DNA of 64,000 bases from Paraclostridium sordellii (lineage in GTDB: Bacteria > Bacillota > Clostridia > Peptostreptococcales > Peptostreptococcaceae): positions 457,911 through 521,910 of the forward strand of contig NZ_LN679998.1 in NCBI RefSeq assembly GCF_000953675.1. Direction: 5' to 3'. Position 1 is the first letter of the stretch. Each line of letters opens with the position of its first letter. Below the pieces are notes generated by a model. The model ran no database searches and was not told where the DNA came from. It was given only the letters and a program-made list of their open reading frames with translations. Of the stretch, positions 1 through 9,761 are shown piece by piece. Both the position numbers and the translations under genes were made by a program.

Positions 1-2
1 CA

Positions 3-686
3 AGTTTATGTATAACAGTAAAGGAGATGGCATTAGAAGAAAGACCTAGAGAAAAAATGCTTAACAATGGAGAAAAAAGTTTATCTAATGCTGAATTGTT
101 AGCAATAATTTTAAGGACAGGAACTAAAAAACAAAGTGTTTTGGAATTAGCAAATTATATATTAAATAAAGATAGTCAAGGAATACGATGGTTAAAGGAT
201 ATAACTGTACAAGAGTTATGTGAGATAGATGGCATTGGAATTTCTAAAGCTACTCAGATAAAAGCAGCTTTGGAATTAGGAATAAGGATATCTAGTGCAA
301 AGCCTACAAAATATAAGGTTACAAATCCATGGGATATATATAAATATTACATGGAGAGTCTTAGGTATTTAAATAAAGAAATTTTTAAAATTATTCTTTT
401 AAATACTAAAAATGAGATTATTTGTGACATTGATGTATCAGTAGGTACTCTTAATATGTCTTTAGTTCATCCTAGAGAGGTATTTAGAGAGGCAATAAAA
501 AGAAATAGCAATAAGATTATTCTTATGCATAATCATCCATCTGGAAATATCGAGCCATCTAATGAAGATAAAAATGTAACAGTGAGATTAATAAAATGTG
601 GTGATTTAATTGGAATAGAAGTTATTGACCATATAATAATTGGCGATGGACTTTATTACAGTTTTAAGGAAAATATGATAATTTAA
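3..686 (+). CDS. radC: RadC family JAB/MPN+ domain protein, 5' end cut by window edge
   Basis: RadC-family protein with an N-terminal helix-hairpin-helix (ELCEIDGIGISKATQ) and a C-terminal JAMM metallopeptidase-like domain with the zinc-ligand motif HNHPSG followed by a downstream Asp. The molecular role of the family is unsettled; the old DNA-repair assignment in E. coli was withdrawn. The reading frame is open back to base 3 and reads ITVKEM before the ATG at 27. This looks like the usual RadC N-terminus (xITIKEMPxEERPREK), so the true start probably lies left of the window and the ATG at 27 is an internal Met. It sits just upstream of mreBCD, as in Bacillus and other Firmicutes. Confidence 0.9.
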   Translation, partial: SLCITVKEMALEERPREKMLNNGEKSLSNAELLAIILRTGTKKQSVLELANYILNKDSQGIRWLKDITVQELCEIDGIGISKATQIKAALELGIRISSAKPTKYKVTNPWDIYKYYMESLRYLNKEIFKIILLNTKNEIICDIDVSVGTLNMSLVHPREVFREAIKRNSNKIILMHNHPSGNIEPSNEDKNVTVRLIKCGDLIGIEVIDHIIIGDGLYYSFKENMII

Positions 687-714
687 TGGATATATGTGAA
701 AGGAGCTTGGAATT

Positions 715-1776
715 ATGGCGAAGAAAGAGAAAAAAGGATTCAAATCTTTATTTGGATTTAATAAAATGTCAAAAGACATGGGAATAGACTTAGGAACAGC
801 AAATACATTAGTTTATATAAAAGGACAAGGGATAGTAGTAAGAGAGCCATCTGTTGTTGCTATAAGAGATGACAGCAAATCTGTTTTAGCAGTTGGAGAA
901 GAAGCTAAAAAAATGATAGGTAGAACACCTGGTAATATAGTTGCTATAAGACCTATGAAAGATGGAGTTATAGCAGACTTTGATGTAACTCAAGCTATGT
1001 TAAGCTACTTTATAAAAAAAGCTGCTTCAAACAAAGGTGTAGTTAGTCCAAGAATTGCAATATGTGTTCCATTTGGAGTAACAGAAGTAGAAAAAAGAGC
1101 TATAGAAGAAGCTGCTAGACAAGCTGGAGCAAGAGATGCATATCTTATAGAAGAACCAATGGCAGCAGCTATAGGTGCAGATCTTAGAGTTGAAGAACCA
1201 GAAGGAAATATGGTAGTAGATATAGGTGGAGGTACTACAGAAATAGCTGTAATATCTTTAGGAGGTATAGTTACTGCTAAATCTATCAGAATAGGTGGAG
1301 ACGAATTTGACGAGTCTATAGTTAGCTACGTTAAGAAGGAATACAACTTAATGATAGGTGAAAGAACAGCAGAAGACGTTAAGATACAAATAGGATCTAC
1401 ATTTAAAGATGATGAAGAAAAAACTATGCAAATAAGAGGTAGAGATTTAGTAACAGGTCTTCCCAAAACTGAGCAGATATCATCGTCTCAAGTTAGAGAA
1501 GCATTAAAAGAACCTATAACATCAATAGTAGATGGAATAAAATCAACTTTAGAAAAAACTCCACCAGAGTTAGCTTCAGATATAATGGAAAACGGAATAA
1601 TGTTAACTGGAGGAGGAGCTTTACTTAGAGGATTAGATAAGTTAGTAAAAGAACATACAGGAATGCCTGTTCATATAGCTGAAAACCCTCTAGACTGTGT
1701 TGCTTTAGGTACTGGAAAATCTGTAGAAGATCAAGAAATATTTGAAAAAGTATTAATGATGAATACTAGAAGATAA
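715..1776 (+). CDS. mreB: Rod shape-determining actin homologue MreB
   Basis: Actin-like ATPase that forms membrane-bound filaments directing cell-wall elongation. All nucleotide-binding signatures are present: phosphate-1 DLGTANT at residues 25-31, phosphate-2 DIGGGTTE at 169-176, and the adenosine motif LTGGGALL at 297-304. The 353-residue length is normal, with a Lys-rich N-terminal stretch of about 20 residues. The ATG follows an AAAGGAGC ribosome binding site. It is the first gene of an mreB-mreC-mreD-PBP2 run whose gaps are 10-18 bp, so these genes are almost certainly co-transcribed. Confidence 0.97.
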   Translation: MAKKEKKGFKSLFGFNKMSKDMGIDLGTANTLVYIKGQGIVVREPSVVAIRDDSKSVLAVGEEAKKMIGRTPGNIVAIRPMKDGVIADFDVTQAMLSYFIKKAASNKGVVSPRIAICVPFGVTEVEKRAIEEAARQAGARDAYLIEEPMAAAIGADLRVEEPEGNMVVDIGGGTTEIAVISLGGIVTAKSIRIGGDEFDESIVSYVKKEYNLMIGERTAEDVKIQIGSTFKDDEEKTMQIRGRDLVTGLPKTEQISSSQVREALKEPITSIVDGIKSTLEKTPPELASDIMENGIMLTGGGALLRGLDKLVKEHTGMPVHIAENPLDCVALGTGKSVEDQEIFEKVLMMNTRR

Positions 1777-1794
1777 TATAAAGTTGGTGATAGG

Positions 1795-2676
1795 GTGAAA
1801 CTAGGTAACAGAAGAAAAAATAATAAAAAATACAATGTTAAAGTGATAGCAACCGTAGGAGTTGCTATCACTTTAATTGGAATTGTAGGAATATCTATAG
1901 GAAGATATTCAAAGGATTCAAACTCAAAGAGTGGAATAGTATTAAACACAGTATCTGCTATAGAAGGTAGCTTAAATGATGGATTTTCTTTTATAAAAAA
2001 AGGTGTATCAAGTGTATTTAAATTTAGTGAAAATGCTAAAAAAGTAGAAGTTCTAGAAAAAGAAAATGAAAAGTTAAAAAAAGAAGTGATTAGTTTAAAG
2101 GAAGATATGCAAAATAGACAATCATTAGAGAGTTTACAAAAGTCATTAAAATTCATACCAGAAAACTATAAAAAGAATATGATTAGTACAAAGGTAGTTA
2201 GTAAAAATGATGGCAATTGGTATAAGTCTTTTGTAATATCAGCTGGAAAAGCGGATGGTGTTAAAAAAGAGAGTATTATTGTAAACGGGAAAGGTTTAGT
2301 TGGAATTGTTTATGAAGTTTCAGAACATTACAGTAAGGCTATTTCATTAGTAGATAGTAAATCTTCTGTAAGTTTCCAATTATTAAAGAATAAAGAATTT
2401 AAAGGTGTGATAAGTCAGTCTGCAAGTGAAGATGAAAACTACAAAGCAGAAGGGTTATTAGAGGGTTATATGTTTAAAACTTCTTATGATGTACTTCCAG
2501 GAGATGCTTTAGTAACATCTGGATTAGGTGTATATCCTGAATCAATACCTATAGGAAAGGTAGAAAAAGTTGTCGATGATAAAGATAAAGGTTTAAAAAA
2601 TGTAATTGTAAAACCTTATGCTAACTTCAAAGACATTACAGATGTTGTAGTTATTGAACCAAGAAATATAAAGTAA
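1795..2676 (+). CDS. mreC: Rod shape-determining protein MreC (GTG start)
   Basis: Bitopic membrane scaffold linking MreB to the extracellular wall synthases. It has a basic cytoplasmic N-terminus, one transmembrane segment (residues about 15-36), a coiled coil (about 79-118, rich in Glu/Lys heptads) and the two beta domains typical of MreC. The best start is GTG at 1795, 18 bp after the mreB stop; no better in-frame ATG lies upstream. The 293-residue length is normal for the family. It lies directly between mreB and mreD. Confidence 0.94.
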   Translation: MKLGNRRKNNKKYNVKVIATVGVAITLIGIVGISIGRYSKDSNSKSGIVLNTVSAIEGSLNDGFSFIKKGVSSVFKFSENAKKVEVLEKENEKLKKEVISLKEDMQNRQSLESLQKSLKFIPENYKKNMISTKVVSKNDGNWYKSFVISAGKADGVKKESIIVNGKGLVGIVYEVSEHYSKAISLVDSKSSVSFQLLKNKEFKGVISQSASEDENYKAEGLLEGYMFKTSYDVLPGDALVTSGLGVYPESIPIGKVEKVVDDKDKGLKNVIVKPYANFKDITDVVVIEPRNIK

Positions 2677-2691
2677 AAGGAGAAACTACAA

Positions 2692-3180
2692 ATGAAAAGA
2701 GTATTACTTTTTCTTATAGGTGTGTTAATAGTGATAATTGAAGGAAGTATTACTAATCATCTAAGCTTTTTAGGGGTAAGTATAAATTTCCTTTTGATAT
2801 ATATAACTATAATATCTCTATATCTAGATGATATTGAATCGGGTATTATAGCTATATTATTAGGTTTTGTAAAAGATATTGCACTTGGTAGTATATTTGG
2901 TGTAAATGCATTAGTATTAGGTGTAGTAGCATATGGGATAAGTAAATTAAAAGATAAAATATATAAAAATAGTTATATAACTATTTTTGCCTTAGTTTTT
3001 ATAGCGAGTTTAATAGATTCTATTGTAAATATAATTCTTTTAGGCATGGTGTATCAAACATATGATATCTTAACTATTTTTATTAGAGGTATCTGTACAG
3101 TGCCACTTATTAATAGCATAGGAAGTTTAATTTTTTATTTTGTTTTTAAGGGTTCAATCCTTAAACTAAAAAAAGATTAG
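2692..3180 (+). CDS. mreD: Rod shape-determining protein MreD
   Basis: Small polytopic membrane protein of 162 residues with five or six predicted hydrophobic segments and almost no soluble domain, as expected for MreD, the integral-membrane part of the elongasome. Sequence is poorly conserved across the family, so the call rests on size, hydrophobicity and position between mreC (15 bp upstream) and the PBP2 gene (10 bp downstream). The start is preceded by AAAAGGAG. Confidence 0.9.
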   Translation: MKRVLLFLIGVLIVIIEGSITNHLSFLGVSINFLLIYITIISLYLDDIESGIIAILLGFVKDIALGSIFGVNALVLGVVAYGISKLKDKIYKNSYITIFALVFIASLIDSIVNIILLGMVYQTYDILTIFIRGICTVPLINSIGSLIFYFVFKGSILKLKKD

Positions 3181-3190
3181 TGGTGATTAA

Positions 3191-6100
3191 ATGAATAAAA
3201 ATACAAAGTTTGATAGGCTTGATATTATCAAGTTTTTAATCGTAGGTATGTTATGTATAATTTTTATTAAGATAGCTTACATGACAACTTTTAAACATGA
3301 ACATTATGATGATATAGCGAAAACAAAGACATATAAAGAAATACCTGTCAAAGCACCAAGAGGTGAAATAAAAGACAGATATGGACGTACAATAGCTACA
3401 AATAGAAACTCTTTTACAGTTCAAATATCTAGAGATGGTGTTGAAAAGAAGGATAAATCGGGAAAAACTAAAGCTAACGAAATATCTCTAGAACTAATGA
3501 ACTTGTTAGAAAAGAATAAAGAAGAGTATATAGATGAATTTCCGATATACGTTGAGAATGGGAAATACTTCTACACATTCGATAAAAAAATTAGAGACTT
3601 TAAAAAAGATAATGGGATACCTTTAGAATTTGATGCTAAACAAAGTTTTAACTATATGATTGATAAAGCTATAGAGGAAAAGAAAGTAGATGCATCCATT
3701 AAAGATTTAAAACCAGAAGAAATACAAGCTAAATTAAATTCAGCAGGAATATATCCACCAATACTAGTATCAGCAAATGACTGGAAGTTTACGGAACAAA
3801 GAAATAAAGAGGATTGGCTAAAGTCATATGATATTAAAAATATAAAAACTAATGCAAAGGATGCATTTAGAGAAATAAGAAAATATTATAAAATACCGAG
3901 TGATTTATCAAATACAGATGCTAGAAAAATAATGTTAGTTAGAGATGCCCTTAAATCACAAAGTTTTTCTCAATATAAACCTGTAACAATAGCAAAGGAT
4001 GTAAAACAAGATACTATATCTCAGATTGAAGAAAGAGCTATTGAAATGCCAGGAGTTTCTATAGTATCTGAGCCTGTTAGATACTATCCAGAAAAAGAAC
4101 TTGCTGCTCATACTTTAGGAACTATGGGAAAAATTAGTGAAGATGAGCTAGCTAAAAAAGAGAAAGACGGAGATAACAGATATACTAAAAATGATGTTGT
4201 TGGTAAAACAGGGATAGAATTATTTTATGAAGATAAATTAAGAGGTACAGATGGATACAAAAAAGTAGAGGTAGATGCTGTAGGAAGAATAAGTAAAGAG
4301 ATTTCATCTCAAGCTCCAAAATCAGGAGACACTGTATACTTAAGTTTAGATAAAGATTTACAAAAAGTTTCAGATGATTCTTTAGAAAGAATAATAAAAG
4401 CTGCAAGAAGTGGTGGAACATATACAAGTGAATTTGGAAATTATAGTACAGCAGGAAAAACTGCTCCATACCTAGATTCAGGGGCAACTATAACTCTAGA
4501 TGTAAAAACTGGAGACGTACTAGCAATGTCAAGCTATCCAAGTTATGATCCAAACCTATTTGCAACAGGAATATCATCTGAGGATTATGAAAAATTAAAA
4601 CCTAAAAATCCTAATGATCTTATAGGTGCAAATCCTCTTAATAACTTAGTTACAAGAGGTGCCTTCCAGCCTGGATCTACATTTAAGATGATAACTGGTA
4701 TGGCAGCATTAGAAAATGGATTAAATCCAAACTACGCTATAAATGACCCAGGAGTTATATACTTAGGTAATAGACCTTTTGCCGATTATGTATGGCATCA
4801 TGGTAGATCAAACCATGGATACACAAACTTATATAGAGCGCTACAAGAATCTTGTAATATTTATTTCTATACTGTTGGTACAGGTAAGAACTGGACAGGT
4901 GGAGAAGATCCTCATATAGATATGGGACCAGATAAAATATTACAATATGCAAAATTATTTGGATTAAATGATAACACTGGACTTGATAAGGAAATAGGAG
5001 AAAGTAAAGGTAGTGTTCCTAACAAAGAAGATAAATTAAAGAATACTGAAAATTCATTAAGAGCAGATTTAGATAAGTCAATGAGAAATGCTTTTACAGA
5101 TATAACTAAAGAAAAAGACCCAGAAGAGTATAATAAAAGAATTAATGAAATAGTAAGTTGGACAAAAGAAAATCCGTCAAGAACAGAAACTATGAAAAGA
5201 CTAGAAAAACTTCATGTAAAAGAAGATAAAGTTACTGAAATTGCAGATTTAGCTAAATTTAACTATTTTAACTATGGTAACTGGTCAGATGCAGATACAT
5301 TCAACTTAGCTATAGGACAAGGTGAGAATGCTTATACTCCAGCACAAGTTGCTAGATATGTAGCAGCTATAGCAAATGGCGGAAAGCTTGTTGAAGCTTC
5401 TGTAGTAGATAAAACAATATCTAGTGATTTTAAAAATATACATGTAGATTCAAATAAAATTATAGATATACCTTTTAAAGATAAAAATCATCTTAAAGAT
5501 TTAACTCAAGGTATGAAACAAGTTGCAACTCAAGGTGGAGGTAAATCAGTATTTGGAAACTTCCCAGTTCAGGTTGCAGTAAAAACAGGAACAGCCGAGA
5601 AAAGTGGTAAGATGCCTACAGAGGATGAATATAAATATTTAATTGATCATATGGGATCTTATGGAGTTTCTAAGGATGAAGCTGTTAAACTAGCTGAAAA
5701 GTATCAAAAGGAAGCTAATCAAAAAGCTAAAAAAGAATTCGAAGCACAACAAAAAGCTAAAAAGGAAAAGAAAGAAAAAGAAGATAAAAAATTATTTGGA
5801 AAAGATAAGAAAGAAGAAAAAGAAACTGAAGCAGAATTTGTTCCAGATAATAGTGAGGCTACAAAAGTTAGATATTTAAGAAAAGCAATCAAGGAGTTAA
5901 ATCCTAAATTAACTGATGATCAAATAGATAGTTATAAGCAAAATTATCCATCTTTTGCTTGGTCAGTAGGTTTCGCACCAGCAGATAATCCTGAAATAGC
6001 AGTAGTTACAGTTTTACCTAAAGGTGAGTCAAGTAGTTTAGCATTATTACCTGTAAGAGAAATAATGGGAGAATATTTTGGATTAACTAAAAAACATAAA

Positions 6101-6211
6101 GAAGAAGCAGAAAATACTAATAAAACTGGAGAAAATGCAAATAAAGAGGCAGAAGCTGTAAAACCTAAAGGCGAAAATGAAATGAATTTTGCGTCACAAG
6201 TGAAAAAATAA
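3191..6211 (+). CDS. Penicillin-binding protein 2 (MrdA-type), with charged insertion
   Basis: Class B PBP, the elongasome D,D-transpeptidase that cross-links peptidoglycan. It has an N-terminal membrane anchor (about residues 13-33), a PBP dimerisation domain, then a transpeptidase domain with SxxK (S496-K499), SCN (S554-N556) and KTG (K798-G800). At 1006 residues it is far longer than usual (about 600-700). Extra length includes a region around residues 130-250, a stretch between the SCN and KTG motifs, and a Lys/Glu-rich segment at about 834-882 after KTG, plus a low-complexity C-terminal tail from about 965. Its position after mreBCD fits the partner of RodA at 8169. Catalytic motifs look intact. 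Confidence 0.93.
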   Translation: MNKNTKFDRLDIIKFLIVGMLCIIFIKIAYMTTFKHEHYDDIAKTKTYKEIPVKAPRGEIKDRYGRTIATNRNSFTVQISRDGVEKKDKSGKTKANEISLELMNLLEKNKEEYIDEFPIYVENGKYFYTFDKKIRDFKKDNGIPLEFDAKQSFNYMIDKAIEEKKVDASIKDLKPEEIQAKLNSAGIYPPILVSANDWKFTEQRNKEDWLKSYDIKNIKTNAKDAFREIRKYYKIPSDLSNTDARKIMLVRDALKSQSFSQYKPVTIAKDVKQDTISQIEERAIEMPGVSIVSEPVRYYPEKELAAHTLGTMGKISEDELAKKEKDGDNRYTKNDVVGKTGIELFYEDKLRGTDGYKKVEVDAVGRISKEISSQAPKSGDTVYLSLDKDLQKVSDDSLERIIKAARSGGTYTSEFGNYSTAGKTAPYLDSGATITLDVKTGDVLAMSSYPSYDPNLFATGISSEDYEKLKPKNPNDLIGANPLNNLVTRGAFQPGSTFKMITGMAALENGLNPNYAINDPGVIYLGNRPFADYVWHHGRSNHGYTNLYRALQESCNIYFYTVGTGKNWTGGEDPHIDMGPDKILQYAKLFGLNDNTGLDKEIGESKGSVPNKEDKLKNTENSLRADLDKSMRNAFTDITKEKDPEEYNKRINEIVSWTKENPSRTETMKRLEKLHVKEDKVTEIADLAKFNYFNYGNWSDADTFNLAIGQGENAYTPAQVARYVAAIANGGKLVEASVVDKTISSDFKNIHVDSNKIIDIPFKDKNHLKDLTQGMKQVATQGGGKSVFGNFPVQVAVKTGTAEKSGKMPTEDEYKYLIDHMGSYGVSKDEAVKLAEKYQKEANQKAKKEFEAQQKAKKEKKEKEDKKLFGKDKKEEKETEAEFVPDNSEATKVRYLRKAIKELNPKLTDDQIDSYKQNYPSFAWSVGFAPADNPEIAVVTVLPKGESSSLALLPVREIMGEYFGLTKKHKEEAENTNKTGENANKEAEAVKPKGENEMNFASQVKK

Positions 6212-6272
6212 GAGGATTTGAAAAGAATTTGAAGAATATATAAAAAGTGATATATAGCTTTGGAGGTATGAA

Positions 6273-6953
6273 ATGTCTTTTAAAGCATCAGCCAATGATG
6301 AACTAGTAGAGTTCAAAGGAAACAAAAGAGGTATAGTTATAAATGTAAAAAAAGATGCCTCATTTGAAGAAATAAAGCAAAGCATAATAGACAAAATAGG
6401 CGCATCTGTAGGTTTTTTTAATGGAGCAAAAATATGTTCCATTAATTATAACCACCTAACAGATGTACAGTTACTTCAATTAAAAGAAGATATAACTTCT
6501 AGATTCGATATTGAATTTATAGAAGAAGAAATTAACATTCCATATGGAAGCTATGAAACTAAGTATGTAAACAATATGCGCTCTGGAGATAATGTTGAAT
6601 TTGAAGGAGATATAGTTGTAATGGCAGATATGAAACCAGGTTGTCAAGTTATGGCTACAGGAAGTGTAGTTGTAATGGGAGATATAAGTCCTGGAGCAAA
6701 AGTTATAGCATATGGGAATGTGGTTGTAATGGGTAGAGTACAAGGATTTATACATGCAGGAGCTAATGGAAATAAAAATGCATATATTGTTGCTAATAAT
6801 TTAAACCCTATGGTTTTAAAAATAGCTAAATATATAGCTGAGGCACCAGAAGAAGATTATATCCAAACTTATGATATAAATCCAGAAATAGCATTTGCTA
6901 ACAATGAAACCATTGTTATAGAAAGCTACTCAACCAAAAAAATAAATAGATAA
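6273..6953 (+). CDS. minC: Septum site-determining protein MinC
   Basis: Inhibitor of FtsZ ring assembly, recruited to the membrane by MinD. The N-terminal half (to about residue 100) is the variable FtsZ-interacting domain. The C-terminal half is the MinC beta-helix with the repeating pattern EGDIVVMADMKPG / TGSVVVMGDISPG / YGNVVVMGRVQG. The 226-residue length is normal. ATG is preceded by TTTGGAGG. It starts 61 bp after the PBP2 gene and is followed at once by minD, so it may share the mre transcript. Confidence 0.96.
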   Translation: MSFKASANDELVEFKGNKRGIVINVKKDASFEEIKQSIIDKIGASVGFFNGAKICSINYNHLTDVQLLQLKEDITSRFDIEFIEEEINIPYGSYETKYVNNMRSGDNVEFEGDIVVMADMKPGCQVMATGSVVVMGDISPGAKVIAYGNVVVMGRVQGFIHAGANGNKNAYIVANNLNPMVLKIAKYIAEAPEEDYIQTYDINPEIAFANNETIVIESYSTKKINR

Positions 6954-6974
6954 TTGATTAGGAGGGGGAGTATT

Positions 6975-7772
6975 ATGAGTGAAGTTATAGTCATAACATC
7001 TGGTAAAGGTGGAGTTGGGAAAACAACAACAACGGCTAACTTAGGAACTGCTTTAAGCTTAGAAAATAAAAAAACTGTTGTAGTTGATGCAGATATAGGA
7101 CTTAGAAATTTAGATGTTGTAATGGGTCTTGAAAACAGAATAGTATATGACATAGTAGATGTTGTGGAAGGAACATGCAGACTTAAACAAGCGCTTATAA
7201 AAGATAAGAGATTTGATAATCTTTATTTATTACCAGCAGCCCAAACTAGAGACAAAAATGCTATATCAGTAGATCAAATGAAAGATTTATGTGATAAATT
7301 AAGAGAATCATTTGATTATATAATAATAGATTGCCCAGCAGGAATTGAACAAGGTTTCAAAAATGCAGTAGCAGGAGCTGATAGAGCTATAGTTGTAACA
7401 AATCCTGAAATATCAGCAGTTAGAGATGCTGATAGAATAATAGGGTTACTAGAAGCTAATGAAGTAAAAGATATACGTTTAGTTATAAATAGAATTAGAA
7501 ATGAAATGGTTAAACGTGGAGATATGATGGATAAGCAAGATATAGTTGAGATATTAGCTATAGACTTAATAGGTTTAGTTCCTGATGATGAGAGTATAAT
7601 AGTTTCTACAAATAAAGGAGAACCAGCTATATTAGATGCAAGATCAAATGCTGGACAAGCATATAAAAATATAGCGAAGAGAATTCTTGGGGAAGATATA
7701 CCGCTTATGCAGATAGAAACAGAAACTAACATATTAAGTAAAATAAAGAAAATGTTTGGAATGGCTAAGTAA
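6975..7772 (+). CDS. minD: Septum site-determining ATPase MinD
   Basis: ParA/MinD-type ATPase that carries MinC to the membrane. Deviant Walker A motif KGGVGKTT at residues 11-18, Walker B region IIIDCPAG, and a C-terminal amphipathic membrane-targeting helix ending LSKIKKMFGMAK. The chosen start is ATG 6975, preceded by a strong AGGAGGGGG site. An in-frame TTG at 6954 would add seven residues that encode the ribosome binding site itself and is rejected. 265 residues. The stop overlaps an ATG four bases before the minE ribosome binding site. Confidence 0.97.
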   Translation: MSEVIVITSGKGGVGKTTTTANLGTALSLENKKTVVVDADIGLRNLDVVMGLENRIVYDIVDVVEGTCRLKQALIKDKRFDNLYLLPAAQTRDKNAISVDQMKDLCDKLRESFDYIIIDCPAGIEQGFKNAVAGADRAIVVTNPEISAVRDADRIIGLLEANEVKDIRLVINRIRNEMVKRGDMMDKQDIVEILAIDLIGLVPDDESIIVSTNKGEPAILDARSNAGQAYKNIAKRILGEDIPLMQIETETNILSKIKKMFGMAK

Positions 7773-7789
7773 TGAAAGGGGATAATTTC

Positions 7790-8074
7790 ATGTTGGATTT
7801 GTTTAAGATATTTTCAAATGAATCTAAAACTAGTAAAAATGTAGCCAAGGAAAGATTAAAACTAGTTTTAGTACATGATAGGATAGACTGTTCTCCTCAA
7901 CTTCTAGACTTAATTAAGTCAGATATATTAAAAGTTATTGCAAATTATGCTGAGATAGAAGAAGACGGATTAGAAATAAAAATGGCAAAATCTAGAAGTG
8001 ATGAAGAAGATGGTCCGGTATCAGCGTTAGTTGCTAATATACCATTAAAGAATATAAAAGAAAGAAGTAGATAA
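7790..8074 (+). CDS. minE: Cell division topological specificity factor MinE
   Basis: Stimulates MinD ATPase and confines MinC/MinD to the poles. It has the N-terminal helix (LDLFKIFSN), the MinD-binding stretch KNVAKERLKLVLVHDR and the conserved C-terminal topological domain. ATG 7790 is preferred because AAAGGGGAT lies 7 bases upstream. An in-frame ATG at 7772, overlapping the minD stop, would add six residues and has no ribosome binding site. 94 residues, normal length. The presence of MinE rather than DivIVA-only control is usual for clostridia and unlike Bacillus. A terminator follows. Confidence 0.95.
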   Translation: MLDLFKIFSNESKTSKNVAKERLKLVLVHDRIDCSPQLLDLIKSDILKVIANYAEIEEDGLEIKMAKSRSDEEDGPVSALVANIPLKNIKERSR

Positions 8075-8112
8075 AAAAGGGGGGAGGGCCTTATTAGCCA
8101 AGCCCCTTTTTG
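8074..8112 (+). terminator. Rho-independent terminator after minE
   Basis: The arms AAAAAGGGG (8074-8082) and CCCCTTTTT (8103-8111) can pair across an inner GC-rich stretch, ending in a T run. It closes the mre-min unit and separates it from rodA. Confidence 0.8.
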
Positions 8113-8168
8113 TATTAATATAAACTAAACTACTTAGGAGTGGTCTTAATAGGAAAGATGGTGATCAA

Positions 8169-9287
8169 GTGTTTGATTTAAAGTCAAAATTTAAACTTAT
8201 AAAAGAACTTGACTGGAAGCTTATTGCAGTAGTTATATGTATATTTGCTTTTGGTCTTGTAATATTAAGTAGTGCAACACATGCGACAACAACTGGGAAT
8301 TATAATCAAATAACAAAACAAGGTATAGCTTTCTTAGCCGGAATGGGATTTGTTATTTTAATACTATTATTTGATTATAATTTTTTAGGGAAATACTACA
8401 AAGGTTTATATATTGTTAGTATAATATTATTACTATTAGTTTGGATACCAGGTCTTGGAAAAGAGATGGGGGGAGCTAGATCTTGGCTTAACCTAGGGCC
8501 TCTTGATTTTCAAACTTCTGAATTAGTTAAACTAACATTTATATTAAGTTATGCAAAGATAGTTGAGGAAAAAAAGGGTAAATTAAAAACAATAAAAGAT
8601 TTAATACCTCTAGGCCTTTATGCAGGGCCAATAATACTATTATTACTTATACAACCTGACTTAGGAACAACTATAGTTTTCTGTTGTATAATAGGAGGAA
8701 TGTTACTTACAGCGGGACTTAATGACAAAATTATTAAAAGAGGGCTTATAATAATAGTTGTAGCTATGCCAATTATGTATATGGTGATGGCTCCACATCA
8801 AAGAATTAGAATAGATGCTTATTTAAACCCAGAAGATCTTAAATATCCTGGTAACTACCAAGTAATGCAATCAATGATTGCAATAGGCTCAGGTGGAGTT
8901 ACAGGTAAAGGATTATACGAAGGAACTCAAAATCAAAATAACTTCTTACCAGTTCAAGATAGTGACTTTATATTTGCTGTTATAGGTGAAGAATTAGGAA
9001 TGTTAGGAATGTTAGTTGTAATCGTACTATATGCAATATTTTTAATTAGAATGATTAAGATAGCTAAAGAAGCTAAAGATTTTTATGGAACACTCATAGC
9101 TATAGGGGTTACCTGCATGTTTGCTTATCAGATTATACAAAATATAGGAATGACTGTTGCGGTTATTCCGGTTACAGGAGTAACTTTACCATTTATTAGT
9201 TATGGAGGAAGTTCCTTAATGACATCACTTGCAAACTTAGCATTAGTTTTAAATGTAGGTATGAGAAGAAAGAAAATAAATTTCTAA
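8169..9287 (+). CDS. rodA: Peptidoglycan polymerase RodA (SEDS family, GTG start)
   Basis: Multi-pass SEDS glycosyltransferase that polymerises lipid II and works with PBP2. Family signatures are visible: GGARSWLNLG, a QPDLGTT segment, and PFISYGGSS near the C-terminus. About ten transmembrane segments; 372 residues. The start is GTG 8169; an ATG at 8158 is out of frame. It lies downstream of the minE terminator, so it probably has its own promoter, although its partner PBP2 gene is only 2 kb upstream. Confidence 0.95.
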   Translation: MFDLKSKFKLIKELDWKLIAVVICIFAFGLVILSSATHATTTGNYNQITKQGIAFLAGMGFVILILLFDYNFLGKYYKGLYIVSIILLLLVWIPGLGKEMGGARSWLNLGPLDFQTSELVKLTFILSYAKIVEEKKGKLKTIKDLIPLGLYAGPIILLLLIQPDLGTTIVFCCIIGGMLLTAGLNDKIIKRGLIIIVVAMPIMYMVMAPHQRIRIDAYLNPEDLKYPGNYQVMQSMIAIGSGGVTGKGLYEGTQNQNNFLPVQDSDFIFAVIGEELGMLGMLVVIVLYAIFLIRMIKIAKEAKDFYGTLIAIGVTCMFAYQIIQNIGMTVAVIPVTGVTLPFISYGGSSLMTSLANLALVLNVGMRRKKINF

Positions 9288-9306
9288 TATATTAGGGGTG
9301 ACTTAA

Positions 9307-9720
9307 ATGAATATAGCATTAATAGCACATGATGAAATGAAAAACACTATGGTTGGATTTTGTATAGCTTATGAATCTATACTTAAACACTATGGATTAT
9401 ATGGAACTGGAACTACAGGAAAAAGAATTGAAGAAGAAACAGAACTTAAAGTCAAAAGGTTAGCATCTGGACCACTTGGAGGGGATCAACAAATAGGATC
9501 CTTAATAGTTTCTCAAGACATTGACTTAGTAATCTTTTTAAGAGATCCAATGACTGCCCAAGCTCATGAACCAGATATACAAGCTTTAATTAGACTTTGT
9601 GATGTTTATTATGTACCTATTGCTACGAACCTTGCTTCAGCAGAGATTTTTATAAAAGCTATAGATAGAGGCGAGTTTTCTTTTAGGGAAGTTAGAAAAA
9701 CTACAACTCAACGTATATAA
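9307..9720 (+). CDS. mgsA: Methylglyoxal synthase
   Basis: Converts dihydroxyacetone phosphate to methylglyoxal and phosphate, a bypass that frees phosphate when upper glycolysis is overloaded. 137 residues. Family motifs include the N-terminal LIAHDEMK, the phosphate-binding GTGTTG, the catalytic Asp region [10 protein letters not shown], and [13 protein letters not shown]. It lies 19 bp after rodA and is followed by a terminator, so it is probably co-transcribed with rodA. Confidence 0.95.
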   Translation: MNIALIAHDEMKNTMVGFCIAYESILKHYGLYGTGTTGKRIEEETELKVKRLASGPLGGDQQIGSLIVSQDIDLVIFLRDPMTAQAHEPDIQALIRLCDVYYVPIATNLASAEIFIKAIDRGEFSFREVRKTTTQRI

Positions 9721-9722
9721 AT

Positions 9723-9755
9723 AAAAAAGCTATCTCATAGAGATAGCTTTTTTAT
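9723..9755 (+). terminator. Terminator between mgsA and the flavodiiron gene
   Basis: Stem AAAAAAGCTATCTC pairing with GAGATAGCTTTTTT. A and T runs on both sides make it usable from both directions, so it can serve mgsA (+) and the convergent flavodiiron gene (-). Confidence 0.85.
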
Positions 9756-9761
9756 TTATAT

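Noticed and set aside
1731-2156. 141-residue minus-strand frame across mreB/mreC, and similar long antisense frames elsewhere (for example 7316-7732 and 56503-56976)
   Set aside because: They are shadows of strongly biased, AT-rich coding genes, without ribosome binding sites or recognisable domains.
6954-6974. Upstream TTG start for MinD
   Set aside because: The added seven codons encode the AGGAGGGGG ribosome binding site of the ATG at 6975.
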